Shown here: positions 45,863-54,918 of the stretch, piece by piece | Position numbering within the stretch: position 1 is the stretch's first letter | How the letters are laid out: every line of letters starts with the position of its first letter | DNA from: Streptomyces sp. XY006 | GTDB lineage: Bacteria; Actinomycetota; Actinomycetes; Streptomycetales; Streptomycetaceae | NCBI RefSeq assembly: GCF_002237655.1 | Contig: NZ_NOKT01000010.1 | Coordinates: forward strand, 186,001 to 250,000 | Direction: 5' to 3' | DNA length: 64,000 bases | The notes under the pieces: model-generated | Seen by the model: only the letters and a program-made list of their open reading frames with translations | The model's database searches: none | What the model was told of the DNA's origin: nothing | Translations under genes and position numbers: made by a program

Positions 45863-46942
45863 TCACCGGGTGAGTCCGATCCGGTCGCAGGCGCGCCGGA
45901 GCTCGGGGATACAGATCTGGTCGACCGTGTAGACGCCGTCCCGGACGAGCGTCCGGCCGATGGTGTCCCGCGTGACGGCGGTCGGGTCCAGCAGCACCGC
46001 CGGGACGTCCCGGGTGGTGGGACTGTCCACGGTCGTCGCGACGAGGGCGTCGACGTCGTTGCCGCGCGCCAGGGCGACGGCCATCGCGGCCGCCGCGTCC
46101 GTCTCCCGCCGGAAGGGCTTGTAGACGGTCATGTACTGCTCGCCCTTGACGATGCGCCGCACGGCGGAGAGGTCGGCGTCCTGCCCGGTGACCGGGGGCA
46201 GCGGGGAGACCCGGGCGCTCTTGAGGGCCGCGATGACCCCGGCGGCGATCGAGTCGTTGGCCGCGAGGACCCCGTCGATCCGCTGCGGGCCGAGGGCACT
46301 GACGGCGGCGGACATGTGGTCGTGCGCGTTCTCCGCGCGCCACCCCAGGGTGTCGTACGACTTCAGGATCCGGACCCGGTCCTTGAGGACGGACTTCGCC
46401 CCGCGCTCGTACCAGGCGGCGTTCGGGCTGGACGGGTCGCCGTTCATCATCACGACACCGCCTCCGTCGGCCCGCGGGCCCATGCCCCTGAGGAGCGCCG
46501 CGGCCTGGAGCCGGCCGACCTGGTTGCCGTCGAAACTGACGAAACCGGAGATCGGGCCCTCGGCGAGACGGTCGTAGGCGATCACCGGGACGCCCTCGCG
46601 GTGGGCCTCCCGGACCGAGGAGCGCAGGGCCCTGGGGTCGACGGCGTCCAGGATCAGCACCGAGGCCCCTTTGGTGATCATGGACGTCATCTGCTGCCGC
46701 TGGCTCGCCGCGTCGTTCTCGGCGTTGGCGTACATCACCGTGCACTCGGCGCACAGCTCCTTGACCCGCTTCTCGATCATGGGCCGGTCGGACTGCTCCC
46801 AGCGGGGTACGGCACGGCTCGGCAGCAGCACGCCGACGGTCAGCCCGTCCTCGCCGCTGTCGCCGCCGTCGCCGGTGCAGCCGGCCGCTGCGAGGACGAC
46901 TGCCGTCAGCGCGGCCGCCACCCGCCCCACATGCCTCCTCAC
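45863..46942 (-). CDS. Ribose/xylose-type substrate-binding lipoprotein (XylF paralogue)
   Basis: A 359-residue protein, GTG 46942, with GGGAGGG six bases upstream; the start overlaps the phosphatase stop by four bases. The signal peptide ends in LAAAGC. The mature protein is a periplasmic-binding-protein I fold: VGVLLPSRAVPRWEQSDRPM, VPVIAYDRLAEGPI, VMMNGDPSSPNAAW and PPVTGQDADLSAV. It is clearly related to the XylF at 59923 (shared DRPxIEKxVKEL and AYDRLAEGPI). Unlike the xylF-xylG junction, there is no hairpin before the ATPase gene, so binding protein and transporter would be made in similar amounts. Confidence 0.9.
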   Translation of the reverse strand: MRRHVGRVAAALTAVVLAAAGCTGDGGDSGEDGLTVGVLLPSRAVPRWEQSDRPMIEKRVKELCAECTVMYANAENDAASQRQQMTSMITKGASVLILDAVDPRALRSSVREAHREGVPVIAYDRLAEGPISGFVSFDGNQVGRLQAAALLRGMGPRADGGGVVMMNGDPSSPNAAWYERGAKSVLKDRVRILKSYDTLGWRAENAHDHMSAAVSALGPQRIDGVLAANDSIAAGVIAALKSARVSPLPPVTGQDADLSAVRRIVKGEQYMTVYKPFRRETDAAAAMAVALARGNDVDALVATTVDSPTTRDVPAVLLDPTAVTRDTIGRTLVRDGVYTVDQICIPELRRACDRIGLTR

Positions 46943-49900
46943 GGTGGCCCTCCCTCTCCGGCCGGCCGCCGGGGATCCCGGGGAGCGCGGGTACGGCCGC
47001 GGCCTTGGTCAGGGCCCGTGCCACTGCCACGCGGGCGGCTCGGGCCGGAGGTGCCGGAGGTCCGGCCGGGGTTCCGGCCGTGCGGGTGGCGCTGGTCTGG
47101 GGGCAGGGGGCGGGCGCCGTCCTCGGGGCGGTCGCGGGGGAGCGGGTGGTTCCGGTCCCCGGAACGGTCGCGGGGCAAGGGGCCGCGCCGGTCCCCGGAC
47201 CGGTCGCGGGACAGGGGGCTGCTCCGGTCCACAGGGTCTTCCTGGTCCCTGTTCCGTTCGCCGCCGCGGCGGCTCCGGCCGCGGCCCATGCCCCAGCCCC
47301 AGCCGCCGGTCCGCTCCCGGAAGCGGTCCCGCGTCCGCTCCGGCCCGGGCGGCTCCGGCTCCGGTGCCTCCGGCCCGGAATCCGTCCCGGGCCCCGCTTC
47401 CTCCTCCGGACGGGAGACGACGATCTCGCTCCACACCTGCTTGCCGCCGCCGACCGGCACCGAACCCCAGGCCGCCGACATCGCCTCCACGAGGAACAGC
47501 CCCCGTCCGCCCGTCGACTCCCAGTCGACCACCACCGGCTTGGCCGGCGCGCGCGGCGAGGAGTCGCCCACCGTCACCCGCAGCCGGTCCGCGGCCAGGG
47601 TCAGATCCAGCCGGACCGCGCCCTGCGTGTGCACCAGCGCGTTGGTGACCAGCTCCGACACCACCAGCAGCACGGCGTCGGCCTCCGCCACCACGCCCCA
47701 CGACCGCAGCGTGCGCGCGCTGAACCGGCGGGCGTGCATCACCGCGTCCGGCAGCCGCCACACCACCCAGCCGGCCCGCACCGGCCTGATCCGCATCCCG
47801 TCGTAGCGCAGCAGCAGCACCGCCACGTCGTCCTCCCGGCGCCCGTCCTCGCCCAGCAGCGCGTCGGCCATGCGCCCCGGGTCGGCGGGGTCGGCCGCGG
47901 CCAGTGCCCGGCGCACCAGCCGCATCCCCTCCTCCAGGTGCAGCTCCGCGGACTCGACCAGACCGTCCGTCACCAGCGCGAGGACCGAGCCCGGGGCGAG
48001 CGCGAGTGCCGTCAGCGGGAACTCCGCGTCCGCCAGGACCCCGAGCGGGAGCCCGCCCTCGACCGCGATCTCCGCGGTGCTGCCGTCGGGATGCCGCACC
48101 AGCGGGGCCAGATGCCCGGCCCGCACGAACAGCGCGTTGCCCTCCTCCATGTCCAGCTCGACGTAGCAGCACGTGGCGAACAGGTCGGTCTCCATGCCGA
48201 CGAGCAGCCGGTTGGCGTGGGCGACGACCACGTCCGGCGGATGCCCCTCGACGGCGTAGGCGCGGACCGCGGTGCGCATCTGGCCCATGATCGTCGCGGC
48301 CCCGGCGCTGTGCCCCTGCACGTCCCCGATGACCAGGGCGACCTTCCCCTCCGACAGGGCGATCACGTCGTACCAGTCGCCCCCCACCTGCAGGCCGCGC
48401 CGGGCGGGCAGGTAACGGGCCACGGCCGTGCCGCCGGGCAGCCGGGGAAGGCGGCGGGGGAGCAGGCTGCGCTGGAGCATGGTCGCCAGCTCCTGCTCGG
48501 CGTCGTAGGCGTGCGCGCGTTTCAGGGCCTGGCCCACCAGTCCGGCGGTCGCGGTGAGCAGGGCCCGCTCCTCGGGGGCGAACGCGTGCGGGGCGTCCCA
48601 GCCGACCAGGCACACCCCGGCCACGCCGTTCTTCGCCGGCAGCGGCAGCACCGCGAGACCGCCGGGGCCGATCCCGGCGAGCCCGGGCTCCAGCACGGCA
48701 CCCGCGGGCCACAGGCTCATCCGGCCGTCCCGCAACGCCGCCTGGAGCGTGGGCAGGGCGCTGACCGGCGCGTCGGGCCACTCCGAGCGCCACTCCGAAC
48801 GCCACAGCTCCGGCCAGGCACCGGCACCCGGCGGGTCCAGCACGGTGACCGCGAGCCGGTCGTCCAGCACCTCGGCGAGCGCCACCCGGTCCGCGCCGAG
48901 GGGTTCGCGCAGCGCGGCGACGACCACGCGGCTGACGTCCCGCACCGTCGTGGCGTCGTCGAGCGCGGCCGTCAGCCACTGGATCCGGGCGACGTCGCTG
49001 GCGCCCCGGCGCAGTACCGGGGCCGCCGTCACCACGCCCAGCACCCGCCGCGGGGCGCCGTCGGGCCCCTTCAGCACGCGGCAGCCCAGGTGCAGCCAGC
49101 ACAGTTCCCCGGTGGGCCGGCGGATACGGAACTCCAGCTCGCGGCGGCCCGGGGTCTGCGCGGACGGTTCGATGACCGACATCAGGGCCGGGACGTCCTC
49201 CGGGACGCTGTACGACAGGAGGGTGTCGGTCTTGCCGTCGAAGCCGTCCTCGGGGATGCCGACGAGTTCGAGCAGGGCCGGGTCGGTCTCCACCAGGCCG
49301 GTGCCGGGCGCCAGGGCGAAGGAGCCGACGCCCATGGCGCGCAGGGCGGAGTCCAGCAGCGGAGAGGGCGCGGACCGGTCGGCCTCGCCCCGCAGACGCC
49401 CGGCGACCGCCTCGGCGTACCGCTCAAGGAACTCCCGCTGCTCGACCCCGAACCCCTCCCCGGCCTCCCCCACGACGGCCAGACACCCCAGCCACCCGCC
49501 CGCCGCCCCCAGCGGCAACGCCCCGAACGGAACGGGAGTGCTCCCGCCGTCTCCCCGGGCGGCGAACACGGCACCGTCGAGCCAGACGGCCCGGCCCCGC
49601 AGAAAGGCCTCGACGACGGCGGCCGCCCGGGCCTCCCTTTCGGCGGGCAAGTCGCCGAGGTCCGGGTCCGGGGCGGGGGAAGGAGGCGAGACGAGGGCGG
49701 GGGCGCCGGTCGCGCCGGGGGTGGCAGTGGCGCCCGGGGAGGCGTCGCCCCGCGCTGCCGGTGCGCCCGGGCCGGGGGAGGGAGCGCGGGGTGTGTCGTG
49801 GTGCGAGCCCGGGGAGGGAGCACCGGCTGCGTGGTCCCGGCCGGAAAGGGGAGCACCGGGCGTGCGCTGCGAGCCGGAGGAGGGAGCGCCGGGCGCGCGG

Positions 49901-50244
49901 TCCGGGCCGGAGGGGGGAGCGCCGGGCGCGCGGTCCGGGCCGGAGGGGGGAGCGCCGGGCGCGCGGTGCGGGCCGGGCCCCGGGCCGGTGCTGTGAGACG
50001 TCCCCGGAAGCCGCACCCGGCTCGGCACGTCGTACCGCCCCGGATCGCCCCCGGCCGACTCCACCACCCGCAGTTCCGCCCCGTCCTCGCTGCGCACGTA
50101 CGCCGCCGCCAGCACCACTCCGGCGAACGCCAGCACCCGCTCCCGCGCGGCGGGTTCCGGCGCGGGGCGAGGCGGACCCGCGTCCCCGCTCCCCGGCGCC
50201 CGAAGACCGGGAACCTCGGCCCGGGTCTCGCCGTCATGGGGCAT
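46939..50244 (-). CDS. PAS/GAF/PP2C (SpoIIE-type) phosphatase with HATPase domain
   Basis: A 1,101-residue protein. ATG 50244 is preferred over GTG 50256 because GGGAGG sits correctly before it. In order: a repetitive Pro/Ala/Gly N terminus (about 85-185), PAS (about 293-410), GAF (about 420-585), a PP2C phosphatase (about 590-815, VGGDWYDVI and IGDVQGHSAG), a GHKL ATPase (about 835-945, ELVTNALVHT and GGRGLFLVEA), and an Arg/Pro tail with PLPRDRSGDR-like repeats. The phosphatase domain should act on STAS anti-anti-sigma factors and the ATPase on sigma or anti-anti-sigma partners. Its stop overlaps the sugar-binding-protein gene by four bases. A CebR-like operator lies in its promoter. Confidence 0.88.
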   Translation of the reverse strand: MPHDGETRAEVPGLRAPGSGDAGPPRPAPEPAARERVLAFAGVVLAAAYVRSEDGAELRVVESAGGDPGRYDVPSRVRLPGTSHSTGPGPGPHRAPGAPPSGPDRAPGAPPSGPDRAPGAPSSGSQRTPGAPLSGRDHAAGAPSPGSHHDTPRAPSPGPGAPAARGDASPGATATPGATGAPALVSPPSPAPDPDLGDLPAEREARAAAVVEAFLRGRAVWLDGAVFAARGDGGSTPVPFGALPLGAAGGWLGCLAVVGEAGEGFGVEQREFLERYAEAVAGRLRGEADRSAPSPLLDSALRAMGVGSFALAPGTGLVETDPALLELVGIPEDGFDGKTDTLLSYSVPEDVPALMSVIEPSAQTPGRRELEFRIRRPTGELCWLHLGCRVLKGPDGAPRRVLGVVTAAPVLRRGASDVARIQWLTAALDDATTVRDVSRVVVAALREPLGADRVALAEVLDDRLAVTVLDPPGAGAWPELWRSEWRSEWPDAPVSALPTLQAALRDGRMSLWPAGAVLEPGLAGIGPGGLAVLPLPAKNGVAGVCLVGWDAPHAFAPEERALLTATAGLVGQALKRAHAYDAEQELATMLQRSLLPRRLPRLPGGTAVARYLPARRGLQVGGDWYDVIALSEGKVALVIGDVQGHSAGAATIMGQMRTAVRAYAVEGHPPDVVVAHANRLLVGMETDLFATCCYVELDMEEGNALFVRAGHLAPLVRHPDGSTAEIAVEGGLPLGVLADAEFPLTALALAPGSVLALVTDGLVESAELHLEEGMRLVRRALAAADPADPGRMADALLGEDGRREDDVAVLLLRYDGMRIRPVRAGWVVWRLPDAVMHARRFSARTLRSWGVVAEADAVLLVVSELVTNALVHTQGAVRLDLTLAADRLRVTVGDSSPRAPAKPVVVDWESTGGRGLFLVEAMSAAWGSVPVGGGKQVWSEIVVSRPEEEAGPGTDSGPEAPEPEPPGPERTRDRFRERTGGWGWGMGRGRSRRGGERNRDQEDPVDRSSPLSRDRSGDRRGPLPRDRSGDRNHPLPRDRPEDGARPLPPDQRHPHGRNPGRTSGTSGPSRPRGSGTGPDQGRGRTRAPRDPRRPAGEGGPP
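49779..49980. repeat. 33-base tandem repeat in the phosphatase N terminus
   Basis: Three nearly identical 33-base units begin near 49882, 49915 and 49948; weaker units reach back to about 49779. Each codes an 11-residue unit of the form SGPDRAPGAPP in the minus-strand gene. The length being a multiple of three keeps the frame. Such arrays commonly vary in copy number between strains. Confidence 0.75.
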
Positions 50245-50533
50245 GTCCGCGTCCACCTCCCGTCCATGCCGCGGCCACCGGCAGGTGGGAGTCCCCGGAA
50301 CTCAGGCGACGACGACGCGGGCACGGGACCGGCGGCGCCGGGTCACACCGACATGGCGGAACCACGCCGCACGTGAGCGGCAGGGCACCCACCAACAGAA
50401 TCCCACACCTGGATATCAGCGACATATGGGGCGAAGCGACTCTCGTCGCGAAGCAGGGGCGTGACGCCTACGGCGGTGCCCGCGGGGAAGCGCGGGGTGG
50501 GAGCGACCCGGAGGGCGGGTTCCGGTCCACCTG
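50245..50533. other. Long 5' leader of the phosphatase gene, no gene seen
   Basis: About 290 bases separate the operator from the start codon. The only small minus-strand ORF (ATG 50425) has no ribosome site and no recognisable product. It could be untranslated leader or the remains of a lost gene. Confidence 0.4.
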
Positions 50534-50591
50534 TGGGAGCGCTCCCACCCCGGCTGATGCGGAAGCTAGTGCCCGGCGGCGCGAATGTAAA
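50534..50591 (-). promoter_or_regulatory. Promoter with a perfect CebR-type operator
   Basis: On the minus strand the -35 is TTTACA (complement of 50586-50591), the spacer exactly 17 bases, and the -10 TAGCTT (complement of 50563-50568). Just downstream, TGGGAGCGCTCCCA (50534-50547) is a perfect 14-base palindrome identical to the operator recalled for the cellobiose repressor CebR. Its place at about +9 to +22 would block transcription toward the phosphatase gene. Confidence 0.75.
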
Positions 50592-50752
50592 CGGGGAACG
50601 GCGGCCCCGCCCCGCCCGTCGCGCTCGACCCGGCCCCCGAAACGGCGGGAGGCCTCGGCCGCCTCCCCGCGCACCGTCTCCGCCAGAGGAGTCGCCGACT
50701 CCCCTGGCAGGACCGGCACGGGAAGGGGCGCGAGGCCCCCCAACCCACTTGT
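50592..50752. other. Gap between the GH92 stop and the CebR-type promoter
   Basis: GC-rich, with no gene. No clear hairpin terminator for the GH92 gene was found. Confidence 0.4.
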
Positions 50753-53700
50753 TCAGCCGAGCAGTTCCACCTCCGCCAGGGTCGCCTCGCCGTCGAGGAC
50801 CAGGCGGTACTTCGCGTACGTGCCCGGTGACTTCACCGAGAACGCGCGGGTCTGCCGGTCCCAGGCGAAGGCCTCCCCGGAGCGCTGGTCGAGCGTCCGC
50901 CAGGTCTCACCGTCGGAGGAGCCCTGCAGCGTCCAGCCGGCCGGTGCCTTCGTCCGGTCCTTCGACGACGTCAGGGTGTACTGGACGGCCTCGGCGCCCT
51001 CGCCGACCGGCAGGTCCACGGACGTCACCGTGGCGTCCGTCGCCGACGTGTCGTCGAACAGGGCGCCCTCCCGCCCGAGCAGGTCCGCGCGGGGCGACGG
51101 CACCTCGTCGTCCTGGGTGATCGACGCGGGCGCGGCGTCCTTGCCGGTGCCCCACGACGACGGCCTCGGTCCCATGTCGAACTCCAGGACACCGCCCTTG
51201 GCGACCACCGAGTGCGGCAGCGAAGTCTTCGACCAGGTGCGGCCGTTGACCTTGAGCCCCTGCACGTAGACGTTCTTCGCGCTGTTGCGCGGCGCCTTCA
51301 CCACCAGCTCGCGCCCGTTCTCCAGGTGCACGGTCGCCTTGGTGAACAGGGGCGAGCCGATCGCGTACTCGCCGCTGCCCATCACCAGCGGGTAGAAGCC
51401 GAGCGCGGAGAACAGGTACCAGGCCGACTGCTCGCCGTTGTCCTCGTCGCCGTGGTAGCCCTGCCCGATCTCGCTGCCGGTGTACAGCCGGGACAGCACC
51501 TCGCGGACGTTCTGCTGCGTCTTCCAGGGCTGCCCGGCCGCGTCGTACATGTAGAGGGCGTGGTGGGCGACCTGGTTGGAGTGCCCGTACATGCCCATCC
51601 GCACGTCACGCGCCTCGGTCATCTCGTGGATGACACCGCCGTAGGAGCCGACGAACTCGGGGGAGGCGGTCTCCGGGGTGGAGAGGTACTCGTCGAGCTT
51701 GTCGCCGAGGCCCTTGCGCCCGCCGTACAGGTTGGCCAGGCCTCTGCTGTCCTGCGGGGCGGTGAAGGCGTAGCCCCAGCCGTTGGTCTCGGTGTAGTCG
51801 TGGCCCCACACCCGCGGGTCGTACTTCGACGACTCGACCCGCCAGTCGCCCTTGGCGTTCCGGCCCTGGAAGAACCCGGCCTTCGAGTCGAAGAGGTTCA
51901 CGTAGTCCTGTGCCCGGTCCAGGAAGTACTCCGACTCCTCCTTGTAGCGCCGCTCACCGGTCTCCTCGTACAGCTTCCGGCCCATGCGGGAGATGCCGTA
52001 GTCGTTGAGGTAGCCCTCCAGCGCCCAGGACAGGCCCTCGTGGGTCTCGGTGCTCGTGTAGCCGAGGAAGGGCGAGGTGGCCATGCCCTTGCGGCCCACG
52101 CCCGAGTTCGGCGGCACGACCGTCGCGTTCTTCACGGCCGCGTCGTACGCCGCCTTCGCGTCGAAGTCGACGCCCTTGACGTACGCGTCCGCGAACGCCA
52201 CGTCCGAGGACGTGCCCGTCATCAGGTCCGCGTAGCCGGGGGAGGACCAGCGGGACGTCCAGCCGCCGTCCTTGAACTGCTGCACGAACCCGTCGACCAG
52301 CTCACCCGCCCGCGACGGGGTCAGGAACGAGTACGCGGGCCAGGTCGTCCGGTAGGTGTCCCAGAAGCCGTTGTTGACGTACACCTTGCCGTCGACGATC
52401 TTCGCGCCGGTGTGCGTAGGGGTGTCCGGGTTCGGCATGGGGGAGAACGGCGAGGCGTACCGGTACTTGCCCCCGACCCTCTCGAACCCGGAGTTCGGGT
52501 ACAGGTACAGCCGGTACAGGCTGGAGTACAGGGTCGTCAGCTGGTCGGGGGTCGCGCCCTCGACCTCGACCTTGCCGAGCAGCCGGTCCCACTGCCGCTG
52601 GGCGCTCTTCTTGACCGCCTCGAAGGACCGGTCCTCCGGGATCTCCTGGCGCAGGTTGTCCTTGGCCTGGTCGACGCTGATGAGCGAGGTCGCCAGGCGC
52701 AGGGTGACGGTCCGGTCGTCGGTGTCGAAGCGCAGGTAGCCCTTGACGCCGCTGGAGTCGCCCCCGGTCACCGGCTTGTCGAACTCGCCGTAGACGAACA
52801 GCCGGGTCGCGCCCGTCGACAGCCCGGACTTGACGTCCGAGTAGCCGGTGACGATCCCGTTCTCCTTGTCGAGCGTGAGCCCCGCCTGGTCGGTCACGTT
52901 GTCGAACAGGACGCTCGCGTCGTCACCGGGGTAGGTGAAGCGCAGCGCCGCCGCGTGGTCCGTGGGGGCCATCTCGGCCTTCAGCCCGTTCTCGAACCGC
53001 ACCCCGTAGTAGTACGGCCGGGCCGTCTCGTTCTCGTGCCGGAAGGCCAGCTCCCGCGCCTCCCGCCCGTACTCCGGGGTCCCGGCGGCGATGGACGGCA
53101 TCACCTGGAAGGTCTGCCGGTCGCCCATCCAGGGGCTCGGCTCGTGGCTGGCGCTGAACGCCTGGATCGTCGGCAGGTTGTCCGCGTTGTTGGACCGCGC
53201 GTAGTCGTACAGCCAGCTCAGCGAACCGGCGTTGGTCACCGGCGTCCAGAAGTTGAAGCCGTGCGGGACCGCCGTCGCCGGGAAGTTGTTGCCCCGCGAG
53301 AAGCCGCCGCTGGAGTTGGTGCCGCGGGTCGTCACCGCGTAGTCCGACAGATGTGCCTTCGGCCGCTCGGGCGCGACGGAAGCGATGCTCACATCGTCCA
53401 GCCAGCCCCGGAACTTGGCCGGGCCCTTGGGGGAGTCGTAGGCCACCAGAATCCGGTCCACGGTCTTCCCGGCCGCGACCGAACCGATCCGCGAGGCCAC
53501 GTTGTTCCACTGGTTGACGTACAGGATCTTGGCGGCGCCCTGGCCCTGCGGCGTCAGCGGGAAGCCGTGCTGGTCGGTGGCGCGCAGCTCGCTCAGACGG
53601 GTGCCGTCGGTGAAGGCCAGGTCGACGGAGACGTTGGTGGCGTCGTAGTCCAGGTCGCCGTCGGCCATCGACGGGAAGATCCGGTACGACAGCTGCGTGT

Positions 53701-54550
53701 TCCGGCCGACGGCCACGTTCACGTCGAAGACCTTGTTGTACGAGTACGCCCGCCCCTCGGCGGTGTGCCGGCCGGCGTAGCGCAGCGCGCGCTTGCCGGT
53801 GAAGCCGGCGCCGGCCTTGGCGGTCGGTGAGCCGCTCGGGCCGCGGTCGACCAGGGAGAGCATGTCCTGCGGGACCGGCCCGTCGCTGCCGCCCGTGGAC
53901 AGCTGGAGGTCGGCGAGCTGCAGGATGCCGCCGCCGTTGTTCCGGGTGACCTCCAGCCGGAAGTGCCGGTACTCGGCGGGCTCGGCCACGTCGTACGTCT
54001 TCGTCTGGAACCGCTCGGCGAAGGACTCGCCGGAGCGGGTGTCCAGAGTCTTCCAGTCCTTGCCGTCGGCCGAGCCCTTCAGGGTCCAGTCCTTGGGGTC
54101 GCGCTCGTCGGCGTCATTGGCCGATGTCAGCGCGTAGCGCACCAGTTTGACTGGTTTGTCCAGGTCGAACTCCACCCAGCCGGTGGGCTCGAAGGCGAGC
54201 CACTTGGTGCTCGGTTCGAGGTCGACCAGGTTCTCCTTCACCTCTCCGCCGCCCGTGTTCTCGGCGCTGGCCCGGACGTCCGTGACCTGGTCGGTCACAT
54301 TGCCCGGTATGCCGCTGCTGTAGCCGCCGTCCACGCCCGAGGCGCGCTTCTCGCCGCCGGGGCCGGTGTCGACGGTGTTCAGCCAGTCCGGAAGCGGGTC
54401 GTCCGCCTCGAAGGAGGACGTGAACCCCCGATCCGGTCTCTCCGGGGCCTGGGGCAGTGCGACCGCAACGCCCTGCGAACCCAGGGCCAAAGCGAAGGCG
54501 GTCGTCGACACGACCGCCGAACCCCATCTGTGCCGAGCTTTCCGCTGCAT
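50753..54550 (-). CDS. Secreted GH92-family alpha-mannosidase with discoidin-type modules
   Basis: A 1,265-residue protein, ATG 54550, with GGGAGGG nine bases upstream. A Sec signal covers about residues 1-33. An F5/8 type C-like module follows (about 70-215, LVRYALTSANDADERDPKDWTL), then a beta-rich GH92 N domain (about 260-440), the catalytic (alpha/alpha)6 domain (about 440-1030, NNFPATAVPHGFNFWTPVTN, GFWDTYRTTWPAYSFLTP, MTGTSSDVAFADAY and GNQVAHHALYMYD-like stretch), and a second F5/8-like module at the C terminus. GH92 enzymes are calcium-dependent exo-alpha-mannosidases that trim high-mannose N-glycans or yeast mannan. A LacI-type palindrome lies before the gene, so sugar induction is likely. 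Confidence 0.9.
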   Translation of the reverse strand: MQRKARHRWGSAVVSTTAFALALGSQGVAVALPQAPERPDRGFTSSFEADDPLPDWLNTVDTGPGGEKRASGVDGGYSSGIPGNVTDQVTDVRASAENTGGGEVKENLVDLEPSTKWLAFEPTGWVEFDLDKPVKLVRYALTSANDADERDPKDWTLKGSADGKDWKTLDTRSGESFAERFQTKTYDVAEPAEYRHFRLEVTRNNGGGILQLADLQLSTGGSDGPVPQDMLSLVDRGPSGSPTAKAGAGFTGKRALRYAGRHTAEGRAYSYNKVFDVNVAVGRNTQLSYRIFPSMADGDLDYDATNVSVDLAFTDGTRLSELRATDQHGFPLTPQGQGAAKILYVNQWNNVASRIGSVAAGKTVDRILVAYDSPKGPAKFRGWLDDVSIASVAPERPKAHLSDYAVTTRGTNSSGGFSRGNNFPATAVPHGFNFWTPVTNAGSLSWLYDYARSNNADNLPTIQAFSASHEPSPWMGDRQTFQVMPSIAAGTPEYGREARELAFRHENETARPYYYGVRFENGLKAEMAPTDHAAALRFTYPGDDASVLFDNVTDQAGLTLDKENGIVTGYSDVKSGLSTGATRLFVYGEFDKPVTGGDSSGVKGYLRFDTDDRTVTLRLATSLISVDQAKDNLRQEIPEDRSFEAVKKSAQRQWDRLLGKVEVEGATPDQLTTLYSSLYRLYLYPNSGFERVGGKYRYASPFSPMPNPDTPTHTGAKIVDGKVYVNNGFWDTYRTTWPAYSFLTPSRAGELVDGFVQQFKDGGWTSRWSSPGYADLMTGTSSDVAFADAYVKGVDFDAKAAYDAAVKNATVVPPNSGVGRKGMATSPFLGYTSTETHEGLSWALEGYLNDYGISRMGRKLYEETGERRYKEESEYFLDRAQDYVNLFDSKAGFFQGRNAKGDWRVESSKYDPRVWGHDYTETNGWGYAFTAPQDSRGLANLYGGRKGLGDKLDEYLSTPETASPEFVGSYGGVIHEMTEARDVRMGMYGHSNQVAHHALYMYDAAGQPWKTQQNVREVLSRLYTGSEIGQGYHGDEDNGEQSAWYLFSALGFYPLVMGSGEYAIGSPLFTKATVHLENGRELVVKAPRNSAKNVYVQGLKVNGRTWSKTSLPHSVVAKGGVLEFDMGPRPSSWGTGKDAAPASITQDDEVPSPRADLLGREGALFDDTSATDATVTSVDLPVGEGAEAVQYTLTSSKDRTKAPAGWTLQGSSDGETWRTLDQRSGEAFAWDRQTRAFSVKSPGTYAKYRLVLDGEATLAEVELLG

Positions 54551-54575
54551 CAACGGGTACCCTCCCTGCGCAGTG

Positions 54576-54587
54576 GACAACGTTGTC
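54576..54587. promoter_or_regulatory. LacI-type palindrome before the GH92 gene
   Basis: GACAACGTTGTC is a perfect 12-base palindrome with the central CG typical of LacI-family operators, 26-37 bases before the start codon. A consensus -35 TTGACA (complement of 54632-54637) is upstream, but no good -10 follows at the expected distance. Confidence 0.6.
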
Positions 54588-54760
54588 ACCTTCGATGCGC
54601 AAGGACCAGTAGTTGCTCAAGTGCCGGGGTGTGTCAAGGGTGTTGCCTGTGGCATTCGGGGGCGACGACCGGGATTTTTCCGTCGTGAAACACACAGGCC
54701 GCTCATACTTCCGCGAGGTCTCAACTCGGATAAGACCCACGGCGAACCCTGTGTTCGATG

Positions 54761-54793
54761 TTGATCCGCTGGCGGGAAGTGGACTATACCTGT
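54761..54793 (+). promoter_or_regulatory. ngcE promoter with DasR-like (dre) site
   Basis: -35 TTGATC (54761-54766), 18-base spacer, -10 TATACC (54785-54790). AGTGGACTATACCTGT (54778-54793) covers the -10 and matches the dre consensus ACTGGTCTAGACCACT (C or G allowed at the second and second-last positions) at 13 of 16. DasR represses chitin and GlcNAc genes, which suits the genes downstream. Confidence 0.55.
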
Positions 54794-54918
54794 CGCACGC
54801 TTCACCCGATCCGCACGTCACCACCCGCACTTTCCTGCACGACCCAGCTTGACCCGATCGCGGTGCCGGCAAGGATCCGGTTCACCGCCTGAGTCCTGGA
54901 GAAGGCGAGGACTTGAGC

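Noticed and set aside
50234..50425. 63-residue minus-strand ORF with a hydrophobic start (MSLISRCGILLVGALPL)
   Set aside because: No ribosome site and no proper lipobox or domain; it overlaps the phosphatase start.
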